The translations under genes were made by a program, and so were the position numbers. Of a stretch of DNA of 64,000 nucleotides, positions 16,399-24,735 are shown in pieces. The notes beneath the pieces were generated by a model. That model ran no database searches, was not told the origin of the DNA, and was given only the letters and a program-made list of their open reading frames with translations. Position 1 is the first letter of the stretch, and each line of letters begins with the position of its first letter. Source of the stretch: Bacillota bacterium (lineage in GTDB: Bacteria; Bacillota; Clostridia; Lachnospirales; Anaerotignaceae); contig JAHZDZ010000001.1 of NCBI GenBank assembly GCA_019422105.1, forward strand, positions 331,751-395,750, in the 5' to 3' direction.

Positions 16399-17112
16399 CT
16401 ATTTAAAGCTGATATAACCAAAGAAGCATTGTGAGCGTCTGACAATATCCTGTAAATCCTTCCCTGTGCTCTGTACCTTAAACATGCTGGCCTTTAATTC
16501 CTTTTCCTGCTTCAAATCCTTTATTTTAACCCAAAGTCTTGCCCTCTGCCCATAGAAAGCATCAGGCACCCTGTGGTCGGGAGGCGGAACAGGCTCCTTG
16601 TGCGATACAATATCCATAATGGTAGCGCTGTAGGCAATATCATTTTCCCCTCCGGCGCTCTCGCCCAGTATAAAAAGCAGCTTTACAATTTTTCCTTCCG
16701 CAATTCTTTTTTTATAATAGGCGACCTTTTTATCGGACATGCCAAAATAATGGGCCTGTGTAAAAAACCAGCTGAATCCGTACTTTTTAACATCCGCAAG
16801 ATAAACTTGGAGGGTTTGAGTACCATTTCTGGTGATACCGTTATAGTCGGAGGATTGTGTAAGCTTAATGAAGATATGATCCTCTTTCTCTCTTCCAAAT
16901 TCCTTCTGTATAATTGCCTCCTTTACCGAATCAACCCGCAGGTATTTTTTCTTTAACTCCAGATATACCTTTTCATCGCTGGCCAGCATATATAATTCCA
17001 ACATATCATTCATGGCTTCTGTTTTTGTCAGTCCCTTTATCTGCACAAATTCATTAAACATCGCCTGAATGGTGTTGGAGGCAGCAATGGTCATATAATT
17101 TTGCCTTGGCAT
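16399..17112 (-). CDS. Hypothetical protein: N-terminal ribbon-helix-helix-like domain plus C-terminal PUA/EVE-like region
   Basis: 237 aa from ATG 17112 (MPRQNYMTIAAS); GAGGGGG lies upstream, favouring it over 17154. Residues 5-45 follow the ribbon-helix-helix pattern: a short strand (YMTIAAS), helix (NTIQAMFNEFVQIKG), turn LTKTEA, helix (MNDMLELYML). The C-terminal part has aromatic and charged segments (YGFSWFFTQAHYFGMS, KIVKLLFILGES, DIAYSATIMDIV, RARLWVKIKDL) that recall PUA/EVE-like domains, but this is weak. No family is confidently recognised. It is transcribed first, with the 94-aa gene 11 bp downstream. A duplicated 17-bp sequence in its own promoter suggests autoregulation. Confidence 0.72.
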   Translation of the reverse strand: MPRQNYMTIAASNTIQAMFNEFVQIKGLTKTEAMNDMLELYMLASDEKVYLELKKKYLRVDSVKEAIIQKEFGREKEDHIFIKLTQSSDYNGITRNGTQTLQVYLADVKKYGFSWFFTQAHYFGMSDKKVAYYKKRIAEGKIVKLLFILGESAGGENDIAYSATIMDIVSHKEPVPPPDHRVPDAFYGQRARLWVKIKDLKQEKELKASMFKVQSTGKDLQDIVRRSQCFFGYISFK

Positions 17113-17127
17113 AAAACCCCCTCTTTC

Positions 17128-17190
17128 TGTACCAATAATCCGTCCGAATACCATTTATAAAATTGTACCATGAATCCGTACGTATGTCCA
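17128..17190 (-). promoter_or_regulatory. Promoter with duplicated operator-like repeat for the RHH module
   Basis: On the minus strand: TGGACA (17185-17190), 17-bp spacer, TACAAT (17162-17167). Two direct repeats, TGTACCATGAATCCGTA (17164-17180) and TGTACCAATAATCCGTC (17128-17144), match at 14 of 17 positions and are 36 bp apart. The first covers the -10 and part of the spacer; the second lies just downstream of the expected start. This is the layout of a repressor-binding array. Confidence 0.7.
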
Positions 17191-17396
17191 GTGTCATACA
17201 CACATAACTTCTTAATTTAATTATTTGGGTGCAGACAGATAAAAATAACAGAAAACCTCTTTGAAAACACACTTTTCAGAGCTGCTGCGCCAGATGTGGA
17301 AAATATCTTCCGTTTACATGACTGCAATCCTTCTTTATTACTGTATTACTGTGGAAATTTGCTTCAGAATAAACTATCCGTATTGTGCATCCTCCC

Positions 17397-17436
17397 TTAA
17401 CGTTTTTTTAACACAAAAGCGGTTTTAAAGTTAACA
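17397..17436 (+). promoter_or_regulatory. Pho-box-like repeats upstream of pstS
   Basis: TTAACG (17397), TTAACA (17408), TTAAAG (17425) and TTAACA (17431) recur at spacings close to one helical turn. They resemble the TT(A/T)ACA repeats bound by Firmicute PhoP. The rest of the 17113-17508 gap holds the divergent RHH promoter and no gene. Confidence 0.6.
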
Positions 17437-17508
17437 TTGAGGCAGTATTGTATGTTCAGAAAGAAAAGAAATCAACCAACTAAAAAGAACAGGAAAGGGA
17501 GATACTCC

Positions 17509-18429
17509 ATGAAAAAGTTTATTACCTTAGCAGTTGCATGTATGATGGCACTCAGTCTGGCGGCTTGTTCCTCCACAGCAGAAAAGCCCTCAAGCACAGC
17601 GCCAACAGAAAATAATGAAAATCAGACAGGTGAAGAGGAAAGCAAAGAGGAATCCATTACGGGCAGCGTAACAGGCTCCGGATCATCTGCTCTTCTTCCT
17701 CTGGCAAAGGATGCTGCGGAAGCGTTTAAAGAAAAAAATCCCGATGTCTCAATCACATTAAACGGCGGCGGCTCCGGCACAGGCTTAAAACAGGTTGCAG
17801 AGGGTTCTGTAGATATCGGAAACTCCGATGTAGAGGCCCAAAGCAAGCTTGACGCAGAACAGGCAAAAGATTTGGTCGACCACAAGGTATGCGTCATCAC
17901 CATGGCGCCTATCATCAGCAAAGAGCTTGCCAGTGACATCACAAGTCTGACAAAGCAACAGCTTATTGATATCTTTACCGCAAAAGTGACAAACTGGAAT
18001 GAGGTTGGAGGTCCAGACGAGCCTATCGTTTTGATTACAAGGCCTGCCACATCAGGAACCCGCGCTTTGTTCCAAGAATTTGCATTGGACGGAAATGAGG
18101 AAGCCTCTAATGCCTCCCTTGAAACAGACGATTCGGGAACACTTTTGCAAAGCGTTTCCACGAACAAGGGCGCTATCGGCTATGTCGCACTTTCCTACCT
18201 GGTAAATAATGATACAGTTGCGGCAGTTGCCATTGACGGCGTAGAGCCAACGCTTGAGAATACTTATAACGGAACCTATCCGGTTTGGGGATATGAGCAT
18301 ATGTACACTAAGGGTGAGCCCGAGGGAGCTGTTAAGGCATATCTGGACTTCGTTATGAGTGATGAATACGGCGCAAGAATGGAAGAGATGGGATACAATG
18401 TCACCTCTAAAATGACTGTGGAAAGATAA
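17509..18429 (+). CDS. pstS: Phosphate ABC transporter substrate-binding lipoprotein
   Basis: Lipid-anchored phosphate-binding protein of the high-affinity Pst system. The start at 17509 (MKKFITLAVACMMALSLAACSS) follows AAAGGGAG; the longer frame from 17437 runs through the Pho-box. The signal peptide ends in lipobox LAAC at residue 19 of 306. Next comes a low-complexity E/N/S-rich linker, then the PBP domain: TGSGSSALLPLAKDAAEAF, GGGSGTGLKQVAEGSVDIGNSD, TRPATSGTRALFQEF. It is the first gene of pstS-pstC-pstA-pstB-phoU, with a Pho-box-like array upstream. Confidence 0.96.
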   Translation: MKKFITLAVACMMALSLAACSSTAEKPSSTAPTENNENQTGEEESKEESITGSVTGSGSSALLPLAKDAAEAFKEKNPDVSITLNGGGSGTGLKQVAEGSVDIGNSDVEAQSKLDAEQAKDLVDHKVCVITMAPIISKELASDITSLTKQQLIDIFTAKVTNWNEVGGPDEPIVLITRPATSGTRALFQEFALDGNEEASNASLETDDSGTLLQSVSTNKGAIGYVALSYLVNNDTVAAVAIDGVEPTLENTYNGTYPVWGYEHMYTKGEPEGAVKAYLDFVMSDEYGARMEEMGYNVTSKMTVER

Positions 18430-18455
18430 TAAAACGGGTATAGCAGCGACCACTC

Positions 18456-18494
18456 AAACAGGCAGAATGAATTTCAATTCTGCCTGTTTTATTG
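18456..18494 (+). terminator. Attenuator-like hairpin between pstS and pstC
   Basis: AAACAGGCAGAAT pairs with ATTCTGCCTGTTT, followed by TATTG. This position and shape is common after binding-protein genes; it would keep pstS mRNA more abundant than the permease genes. Confidence 0.75.
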
Positions 18495-18517
18495 AAAAAG
18501 AAAGGAGGCGTTTCTTC

Positions 18518-19423
18518 ATGAGAAAGCAAAATATGCTTCAAAAAGAATATCTGGGCCGCAGCATTGTCTCTCTGTGCGGTTACGCCATGGTTGTTCTGAC
18601 ACTGGCCATCGGCACATTCCTTTTGTACAAAGGAATCGGAACCTTTACAACCTATGGTCATTCCCTGTCTGAGTTCCTGTTTTCTTCTGACTGGGCCCCC
18701 GCTGACGATTTCAAAGGCGGCGGAAGGGTAGGAGCTGCCATATACATATTCGGCTCTGTGAGTACCTGCTTTCTGGCACTTCTCATTGCAACGCCCTTTA
18801 GTCTGGCGGCAGCGGTTTTTATGACCGAAATATCTCCTAAAATCGGCGGCAGTCTCTTCCGGCCCGCGGTTGAAATATTCGTTGGCATTCCCTCTGTCGT
18901 ATATGGCTGGATAGGCCTTACCATACTTGTTCCTTTTATACAAAGGCTGTTTGACCTGCCCTATGGCTTTTCTGTTCTGGCCGCGGGTATTGTACTGGCT
19001 GTCATGATATTCCCGTCTATTACAACTGTAACCGCGGACGCGATTAAGGCAGTGCCCGAGGGCTATCGTCTGGCAGCCTACGGCATGGGCTCCACCAGAT
19101 GGCAAACTATTTATAAAATTATACTCCCCTCGGCAAAGAGCGGTATTTTTGCCGGTATTGTGCTGGGGCTTGCCAGAGCCTTCGGCGAGGCGCTGGCCGT
19201 TGCCATGGTAATTGGCAAAATGAGGGCTTTTCCAAAAAATATTCTCTCTCCCACCACAAACCTCACCTCCGCTATCGCCTCCGATATGGGCGGCGCAGCT
19301 GACGGCGGGGAATACAACATTGCTTTATGGACAATGGCATTGTTGTTATTTTTAATCTCTATGGCATTTATCTTTATTATTCATTGGATATCGGCAAGGA
19401 GTGAAAAGAGTCATGAAAAATAA
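18518..19423 (+). CDS. pstC: Phosphate ABC transporter permease PstC
   Basis: 301-residue inner-membrane permease. The start at 18518 (MRKQNMLQ) follows AAAGGAGG; the upstream in-frame start lies inside the pstS-pstC hairpin. It has six or so membrane segments and the binding-protein-dependent EAA loop (AIKAVPEGYRLAAYGMGSTRWQTIYKIILPSAKSGIFAGI) that contacts PstB. The stop overlaps the start of pstA by 11 bp, so the two are translationally coupled and form the heteromeric channel. Confidence 0.95.
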   Translation: MRKQNMLQKEYLGRSIVSLCGYAMVVLTLAIGTFLLYKGIGTFTTYGHSLSEFLFSSDWAPADDFKGGGRVGAAIYIFGSVSTCFLALLIATPFSLAAAVFMTEISPKIGGSLFRPAVEIFVGIPSVVYGWIGLTILVPFIQRLFDLPYGFSVLAAGIVLAVMIFPSITTVTADAIKAVPEGYRLAAYGMGSTRWQTIYKIILPSAKSGIFAGIVLGLARAFGEALAVAMVIGKMRAFPKNILSPTTNLTSAIASDMGGAADGGEYNIALWTMALLLFLISMAFIFIIHWISARSEKSHEK

Positions 19424-20294
19424 ATTTCAAAGAGCTAAGATGGCAGATAAGGCCATGACCGCCGTCTTCTATATTGTTGCCGGCTTTTTTCTCCTTCTGC
19501 TGGCGGCTTTCGCCGTCTACGTCATATTGAACGGCTTCCGTGATTTTCAGTGGAGCTTTCTCTCCTTTACAAACGACGGTGTGGGAAACCAGCTTTTTAA
19601 TACCATTTATCTGGTATTCCTCGCTCTTCTCATCAGCGTTCCTCTGGGAGTTGCTGCCGGAATTTATATGGCGGAATACGCAAAGGGTGGAAAGATGACA
19701 AAGGCTATCCGCATCTGCATAGAGACACTTTCCTCCCTGCCCTCTATCGTTGTGGGTCTGTTTGGCTACCTGGTATTTATCATTATGACCGGCTCTAAAT
19801 GGAACCTTCTGGCGGGAGCTCTGGCTGTTTCCATACTGAGCCTTCCCTTAATGACAACAATCACAGAGGACGCCTTTCGAGGCCTTCCTCCACGCTATAA
19901 AGAAGCAAGCCTCGGTATGGGCGCAACGCACTGGCAGACTATTGTCCATGTTCTTTTTCCCGCCTGCCTCCCCCGCATCATGACGGGCGTTATACTGGCG
20001 GCGGGAAGAGGCTTCGGCGAAGCCGCCGCTCTTTTATATACGGCGGGTATGAGCACGGACATAAACTGGTCCAGCTGGAGTCTTTCCTCTCCGACCTGTC
20101 CCTTAAACCCTATCCGTCCAGGTGAAACCTTATCCCTGTATATATGGGCGGCCAGAACAGAGGCCCTTGCGCCAAACGCAGCACAAATGGCCAATTTTTC
20201 CTCCGCTCTTCTGATGCTATTGGTATTTGGTTTCAGTATCGCCGCAAGGGTGTTAAGCAAGAAACTGGACGACAAGATGACGAGCAAAAAATAA
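19413..20294 (+). CDS. pstA: Phosphate ABC transporter permease PstA
   Basis: 293-residue permease partner of PstC. The ATG at 19413 lies 11 bases after AAGGAG; a GTG at 19401 is a poorer alternative. The EAA loop is clear (AFRGLPPRYKEASLGMGATHWQTIVHVLFPACLPRIMTGVI), as is the following GRGFGEAAALLYTAG. It overlaps pstC and is followed by 144 bp before pstB. Confidence 0.95.
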   Translation: MKNKFQRAKMADKAMTAVFYIVAGFFLLLLAAFAVYVILNGFRDFQWSFLSFTNDGVGNQLFNTIYLVFLALLISVPLGVAAGIYMAEYAKGGKMTKAIRICIETLSSLPSIVVGLFGYLVFIIMTGSKWNLLAGALAVSILSLPLMTTITEDAFRGLPPRYKEASLGMGATHWQTIVHVLFPACLPRIMTGVILAAGRGFGEAAALLYTAGMSTDINWSSWSLSSPTCPLNPIRPGETLSLYIWAARTEALAPNAAQMANFSSALLMLLVFGFSIAARVLSKKLDDKMTSKK

Positions 20295-20438
20295 AACGGG
20301 AATGTACCATTTCCTCAAACACAGAGAATCCCAAGTTTTTTCCATTTTAGAAAAAAGGCAGCTCTCAGAAATAAAACCAATCGGTTTGAAAGGTTGTATT
20401 ATTTGTCTCTCATGAAACTAAAAATAGGAGTGACTGAT

Positions 20439-21191
20439 TTGAATATAAAATTTAAAGTGCAGAATTTAGACCTCTTTTATGGAAGCTTTCAGGCATTGAA
20501 AAATATTAACATGGAAATTGCGGAAAATGAAATAACCGCCTTTATCGGGCCTTCCGGCTGCGGCAAATCTACTTTCCTGAAAACCATAAACCGTATGAAC
20601 GATTTGATAGACGGTGTAAAAATAGCAGGAAACGTTTTCATGGACGGTACGGATATTTATAAAGATATGGACGCCATCGAGCTCAGACAAAGAGTGGGTA
20701 TGGTATTTCAGCAGCCAAACCCCTTCCCCATGAGCATATACGACAATATCACCTACGGCCCTAAGCTCCAGGGCATTAAGAAAAAAAGCGAGCTTGACAA
20801 AATTGTGGAAAAAAGCCTGAAACAGGCGGCAATATGGGACGAAGTTAAAGACAGGCTGAAAAAAAGTGCTCTCAGCCTTTCCGGCGGCCAGCAGCAGAGA
20901 ATCTGTATTGCCAGAACACTTTCCATAAAACCTGACGTTATACTTATGGATGAACCCACAAGCGCTCTGGATCCTATCTCTACCTTAAAGATTGAGGATT
21001 TAGCTGCGGAGCTGAAAAAGGATTATACAATTATCATCGTCACACACAACATGCAGCAGGCCAGCCGTATCTCAGATAAAACAGCATTCTTCCTGACAGG
21101 AGAGGTAATCGAATGTAATGACACTGTGGAAATATTCAACCGTCCGCAGGAAAAGAAAACGGAGGATTATATCACAGGCAGGTTTGGTTAA
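20439..21191 (+). CDS. pstB: Phosphate ABC transporter ATP-binding protein PstB
   Basis: ATPase of the Pst importer, about 250 aa from a TTG start at 20439 (NIKFKVQNLDLFYG). The TTG is favoured because TAGGAG sits seven bases upstream and the product then has the family's usual length; ATG 20412 would add nine residues. Walker A is GPSGCGKSTFLK, Q-loop VGMVFQQPNPFPMS, signature LSGGQQQRICIART, Walker B VILMDEPTSALD, and the H-loop histidine is in IIIVTHNMQQ. All catalytic positions are present. Confidence 0.96.
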   Translation: MNIKFKVQNLDLFYGSFQALKNINMEIAENEITAFIGPSGCGKSTFLKTINRMNDLIDGVKIAGNVFMDGTDIYKDMDAIELRQRVGMVFQQPNPFPMSIYDNITYGPKLQGIKKKSELDKIVEKSLKQAAIWDEVKDRLKKSALSLSGGQQQRICIARTLSIKPDVILMDEPTSALDPISTLKIEDLAAELKKDYTIIIVTHNMQQASRISDKTAFFLTGEVIECNDTVEIFNRPQEKKTEDYITGRFG

Positions 21192-21209
21192 AAAGGAGGA
21201 AAAGATGCA

Positions 21210-21869
21210 ATGACAAGAGAAATTTTTATTCAGGAGCTGGAAAAGTTAAATGCGGACGTTGTGAAAATGGGAACGCTTCTGGAGGATACCATACAAAAGG
21301 TTCAGGATACCATATTAGGACACGATACCACTCTGGCACAGGAAATCATCAAAAACGATGATGCATTTGACGATTTGGATCGGGAAATAGAAATTGAATG
21401 CATCCGTCTGATTGCCAAACAGTCGCCTGTCGCCACAGATCTGAGAAAGGTTGCAGCGGTTATGCACATTATTATTGATTTGGAGCGTATTGCCGATAAT
21501 TGCTCCAACATTGCCAGATGCATATTGGAAATGCCGGAAAACAAGGCACTGACCTTTATGGATGAAATCAAGGGGATGTTTTCTGTCATGAAAAACATGG
21601 TGCGGGAGGCTGTCTCATCCTTTATTTCATTGGATAAGGAAAAGGCCCTGAATGTCATCCGCAGTGACGATATTGTGGACGAGGCTTATGACACAATAAA
21701 GGATGCCATTACAGCCCTTATGGAAAAAGACAGCAAAAGCTGCATGACCTATCTGGAATATATCATGGTTATCCGCCATATTGAACGGATGTCAGACCAC
21801 GCCACCAATATCGCCGAATGGGTGTCCTTTATCGTCTCGGGAGAGTTGGTGGAATGGAACAGACAATAG
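21210..21869 (+). CDS. phoU: Phosphate transport accessory / signalling protein PhoU
   Basis: 219-residue all-helical protein with two PhoU repeats, visible as DRRIE-like metal-binding segments (DDLDREIEIECIRLIAKQSP and VDEAYDTIKDAITALMEK) and DLERIADNCSNIARC / RHIERMSDHATNIAEW. It links Pst activity to the Pho two-component system; phoR and phoP are not in the window. AAAGGAGG precedes the ATG, 18 bp after pstB. It is the last gene of the pst operon. Confidence 0.95.
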   Translation: MTREIFIQELEKLNADVVKMGTLLEDTIQKVQDTILGHDTTLAQEIIKNDDAFDDLDREIEIECIRLIAKQSPVATDLRKVAAVMHIIIDLERIADNCSNIARCILEMPENKALTFMDEIKGMFSVMKNMVREAVSSFISLDKEKALNVIRSDDIVDEAYDTIKDAITALMEKDSKSCMTYLEYIMVIRHIERMSDHATNIAEWVSFIVSGELVEWNRQ

Positions 21870-21923
21870 CCAATTCTCAAAAATGACAGACAGCCATCTC
21901 CTCTACCTTTTCATAAAACGGAT

Positions 21924-21971
21924 AAAAAAAGTGACAAAAACGCTTTATTTGCGTATTTATCACTTTTTTAT
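21924..21971 (+). terminator. Terminator of the pst-phoU operon
   Basis: AAAAAAAGTGA paired with TCACTTTTTTA, with an inner ACGC/GCGT stem. It lies 55 bp after the phoU stop and is convergent with spoVT. Confidence 0.8.
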
Positions 21972-22019
21972 TGCCCTTTTTTAATGGTTCTGTTGTTCCG
22001 CCTGCCTCATAAAAGCATT

Positions 22020-22565
22020 TTACTGCTCCATCTGTTTTCCTAAAAACCCTGCCGCTGTCTGCGCAAGTTTGCCCTCAATTTCACCCATCTTTTTATCCTG
22101 GGATAAAAACACAATTGCGCCCAAAACATCACCTTCACAGATAATCGGCGTAATCAGCTGATGATTGTAAACGCCCTCCACATCATCCTCCAGAAGCGGC
22201 ACGAAGTTTTTGTCATTTCTGTCCGCCACCACTGTATTTCTGGCATTAATACATTTTTCCATGGCGGAACTGATGTGCTTCTCAAAAAAGTCCTTTTTCG
22301 AGCCTCCGCTTACGGCAATTATTTGATCCTTATCCACAATGCAGGTAATATGTCCAATGGCCTGTGCCAGAGACTCCGCATACTCCTTCGCAAAGGTTCC
22401 AAGCTCCCCGATAGGGGAATATTTTTTCAGTATAATTTCGCCTTCCCTGTCCGTAAATATTTCAAGAGGATCGCCTTCCCTGATTCTTAAGGTCCTTCTG
22501 ATTTCCTTTGGGATGACAACCCTTCCAAGGTCATCAATACGTCTTACAATGCCTGTTGCTTTCAT
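22020..22565 (-). CDS. spoVT: Stage V sporulation transcription factor SpoVT
   Basis: 181-residue regulator of forespore (sigma-G) genes. The N-terminal AbrB/MazE-type swapped-hairpin DNA-binding domain is highly typical: MKATGIVRRIDDLGRVVIPKEIRRTLRI and GDPLEIFTD. Residues about 55-181 form the GAF-like domain, with LAQTAAGFLGKQME at the end. AGGAGG precedes the ATG. In many Firmicutes spoVT is close to mfd and pth; here it has been separated from mfd by about 14 kb. Its presence points to an endospore former. Confidence 0.96.
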   Translation of the reverse strand: MKATGIVRRIDDLGRVVIPKEIRRTLRIREGDPLEIFTDREGEIILKKYSPIGELGTFAKEYAESLAQAIGHITCIVDKDQIIAVSGGSKKDFFEKHISSAMEKCINARNTVVADRNDKNFVPLLEDDVEGVYNHQLITPIICEGDVLGAIVFLSQDKKMGEIEGKLAQTAAGFLGKQMEQ

Positions 22566-23440
22566 ATATAAAACTCCTCCTGTTGTTGTTATATTCAGCA
22601 GCGTTTTTTAGTCACCGCCTGTTTAAAGTTTTTTATGTGAAAGTAGTATTTGTAACCTTAGGAATTTTATACTAGAAAAACGCATTCCCCATGCATTGTT
22701 ATTTTTTTACAAAAAAGCTTTTTTCAAATTTTTTATTCATGAGTATTTAAAAAAACGGTATAGCCACACACAAAAAAGGCGCCAGATAAGGCAGCCTGAC
22801 ATAAGAAAGCAAAACATTCATCATCTGAAAACACAGAAAGGCCAATTCAGTCGATTTTCTTTGTTTTTTGTCCTCCTGTCGTACTGCCATTAACCGGAAC
22901 GCCTATTTATTGTGCTCCTGCACCTATTTTTTGCATCGTAGGTAAAACATCCAAGCTGTAAAATTCCTCTACTTACAGCTTCTGCATTCTTCTTTCAACC
23001 GTAATACTGCACATATATCATAAGTTTACGCGGAGTTCCTTCAAAGTCCTCGGTATTGTCTGCCGCTCCACGAAGCCTCTAAAGCATCACTCTCTGCTTA
23101 CTTTGCAGTCTGACTATTCTTTTTCGCTTCTGTCCGCCTTTTTGCGAACATGATACCATAGACGCAAAGTATAACTCAAAAAAACTTCGTTTTTCTCAAT
23201 CGCGTTGCGTGCGATGAAATATAAGGCGTTTTGCCCAAAATACCATTTGCCAAACCGCATTTCTTTGTTTCTGCTTTGCTTTTTTACGGACATGATACCA
23301 TAATTGCGAAGAAGGCGGAATTTAAAGAGCGCGTTTTAACAAGCTTTGCTTGTTAAAACGCGCTCACAAAAGGTCATTTGCGCAGTAAAAGTACCGAAAA
23401 ACCCGCAGGTTTCCAGGTTCTCCGCTTTAATTATCATTTG
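22566..23440. repeat. Intergenic region with tandem repeat units (alpha then beta)
   Basis: No credible gene in about 860 bp. The 13-mer ACATGATACCATA occurs at 23148-23160 and 23290-23302, marking units of about 142 bp. The unit 23161-23290 resembles 40803-40934, including TTTGTTTCTGCTTTGC near its end. The unit 23303-23440 resembles 40657-40792: both have a central hairpin, then GTACCGA-AAACC and CAGGTTTC-AGGT. In this copy the hairpin is a perfect 18-bp stem with three-base loop (23327-23365). The unit order is opposite to that at 40.6-40.9 kb. 22566-23030 is AT-rich and otherwise featureless. Confidence 0.75.
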
Positions 23441-23852
23441 CCCCCTCAAGATACTCCTCCAGTATTTCAGCCGCGTCTGCAATGCATTTCCGACAAATAC
23501 CGCGCCCCTGATTGCTGCCCGCTACCAAAAGCTCTCTGCAAAGAATTGTTTCATTCCGCTCCTTAAATTTTTCCACAAGCTCCTTCACCTTGCTATAGGT
23601 CTGGGCCTTGCTCCTCCCCTCGCCCGGCTTTCCGTCGCTTTCCCTGAGACTAACCGCCATCGCCATGCTGCTGACCGCGCCGCAGGTATCCCGCATACCT
23701 CCCATGCCGCCGCCAAAGGCCTCCATCATCCTGTAGGCCGTCACCTCATCAATGTCAAACTCGTCGCAAAAAGCGCAGAACACAGCTTGGGCACAATTAT
23801 AGCCCTTTTCCCTGTGGTTTTCCAACGCCCTTTCAATTCTCTCCTGACTCAT
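23427..23852 (-). CDS. C_GCAxxG_C_C family protein
   Basis: About 141 aa from ATG 23852 (MSQERIERA), six bases after GGAGGAGG; ATG 23858 is nearly as good. It has the cysteine pattern that names the family: NCAQAVFCAFC near residue 20, then GGGMGGMRDTCGAVS, and C-terminal ICRKCIADAAEIL. The family is thought to bind a metal or redox cofactor in anaerobes, but no function is established. Its start overlaps the end of the DMT permease gene by 20 bp, so these are co-translated. Confidence 0.85.
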   Translation of the reverse strand: MSQERIERALENHREKGYNCAQAVFCAFCDEFDIDEVTAYRMMEAFGGGMGGMRDTCGAVSSMAMAVSLRESDGKPGEGRSKAQTYSKVKELVEKFKERNETILCRELLVAGSNQGRGICRKCIADAAEILEEYLEGANDN

Positions 23853-24735
23853 TACCATCCTCCTCCAATCCCGCATTTTCTACCTTAGAGTATAAATATA
23901 TTCCTAACAGTATAACAGCTCCTCCCACAATCTGCCATATTTTCGGCGACTCCCGAAACAATAAAAATCCCATCACTGTGGCAAAAACCGGATCAACAAG
24001 CTTGGATGCCGACACATAGGAGGGACTCAGATACTTTAATGACCAGCTGAAAATATTGTGGCCCAGCACTGTACAGACAAAGGCCAGCAGAAATCCGATA
24101 AAAACCTCCTTTACGCCATAGCCCCAAAGAGGTGTGCCCGTCATTATATCAAAGAAAAGCAGCGTAACGCTGCAGGCCGTATATACCAAAAAGGTATACA
24201 CCCCCGTCGCAATTCTCCCTCTCTGTACCCGTCCAATCAAGGTGTAGACAGCCACAAAAAAGGCGCTTGAAATGGCTAATATATCGCCTAAAACCGCATT
24301 GCTTCCAACATTCCTGTCTCCTACGGCAATGACACAGCTGCCGATAAAGGTAATTGCAATTGCCAATATGCCTATTCTATGTATCTTTCCCTTCAGCACA
24401 GCAATATAGCCGATTGCGGCAAAAATCACCTCCATGCCTACCAGTACAGAGCAGCTTGTGATAGACGTGTATTTCAGAGAAGCAAAAAAGGTAGTAAAGT
24501 GTATCGCTAAAAATATACCGCTGACAATACAGGCTGCTTTATCCCTCTTTTCAATTCCCCTCAGTTCCCCCGCGTATTTGCTCAAAACAAAAGGCGCCAT
24601 CATGATAACAGTCCACACCAAACGGTAGGTAGCGATTATCAGTGACGGGGCGTCGGAATACCGTCCGAAAATTGAGGAGGTAGAGGCGCAAAACACGCCA
24701 ATCAATAAGATTATTTTAGGACTGCAGTTTTTCAT
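23833..24735 (-). CDS. DMT superfamily permease (EamA family)
   Basis: 300-residue membrane protein, about ten membrane segments in two EamA repeats; the second is around SLKYLSPSYVSASKLVDPVFATVMGFLLFRESP. The start at 24735 (MKNCSPKIILLIG) follows GGGGGAGG. It overlaps the kinase gene upstream by 20 bp and the C_GCAxxG_C_C gene downstream by 20 bp, forming a tightly coupled three-gene unit. The substrate is unknown; family members export amino acids, nucleobases or drugs. Confidence 0.87.
   Translation of the reverse strand: MKNCSPKIILLIGVFCASTSSIFGRYSDAPSLIIATYRLVWTVIMMAPFVLSKYAGELRGIEKRDKAACIVSGIFLAIHFTTFFASLKYTSITSCSVLVGMEVIFAAIGYIAVLKGKIHRIGILAIAITFIGSCVIAVGDRNVGSNAVLGDILAISSAFFVAVYTLIGRVQRGRIATGVYTFLVYTACSVTLLFFDIMTGTPLWGYGVKEVFIGFLLAFVCTVLGHNIFSWSLKYLSPSYVSASKLVDPVFATVMGFLLFRESPKIWQIVGGAVILLGIYLYSKVENAGLEEDGNESGEN

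Noticed and set aside
22696..22893. 65-codon open frame upstream of spoVT
   Set aside because: Low-complexity composition, no ribosome-binding site, and it lies in the AT-rich spoVT upstream region.
23327..23365. Intrinsic terminator
   Set aside because: The hairpin is perfect but has no T run on either side and belongs to a dispersed repeat unit, so it is recorded as repeat structure.
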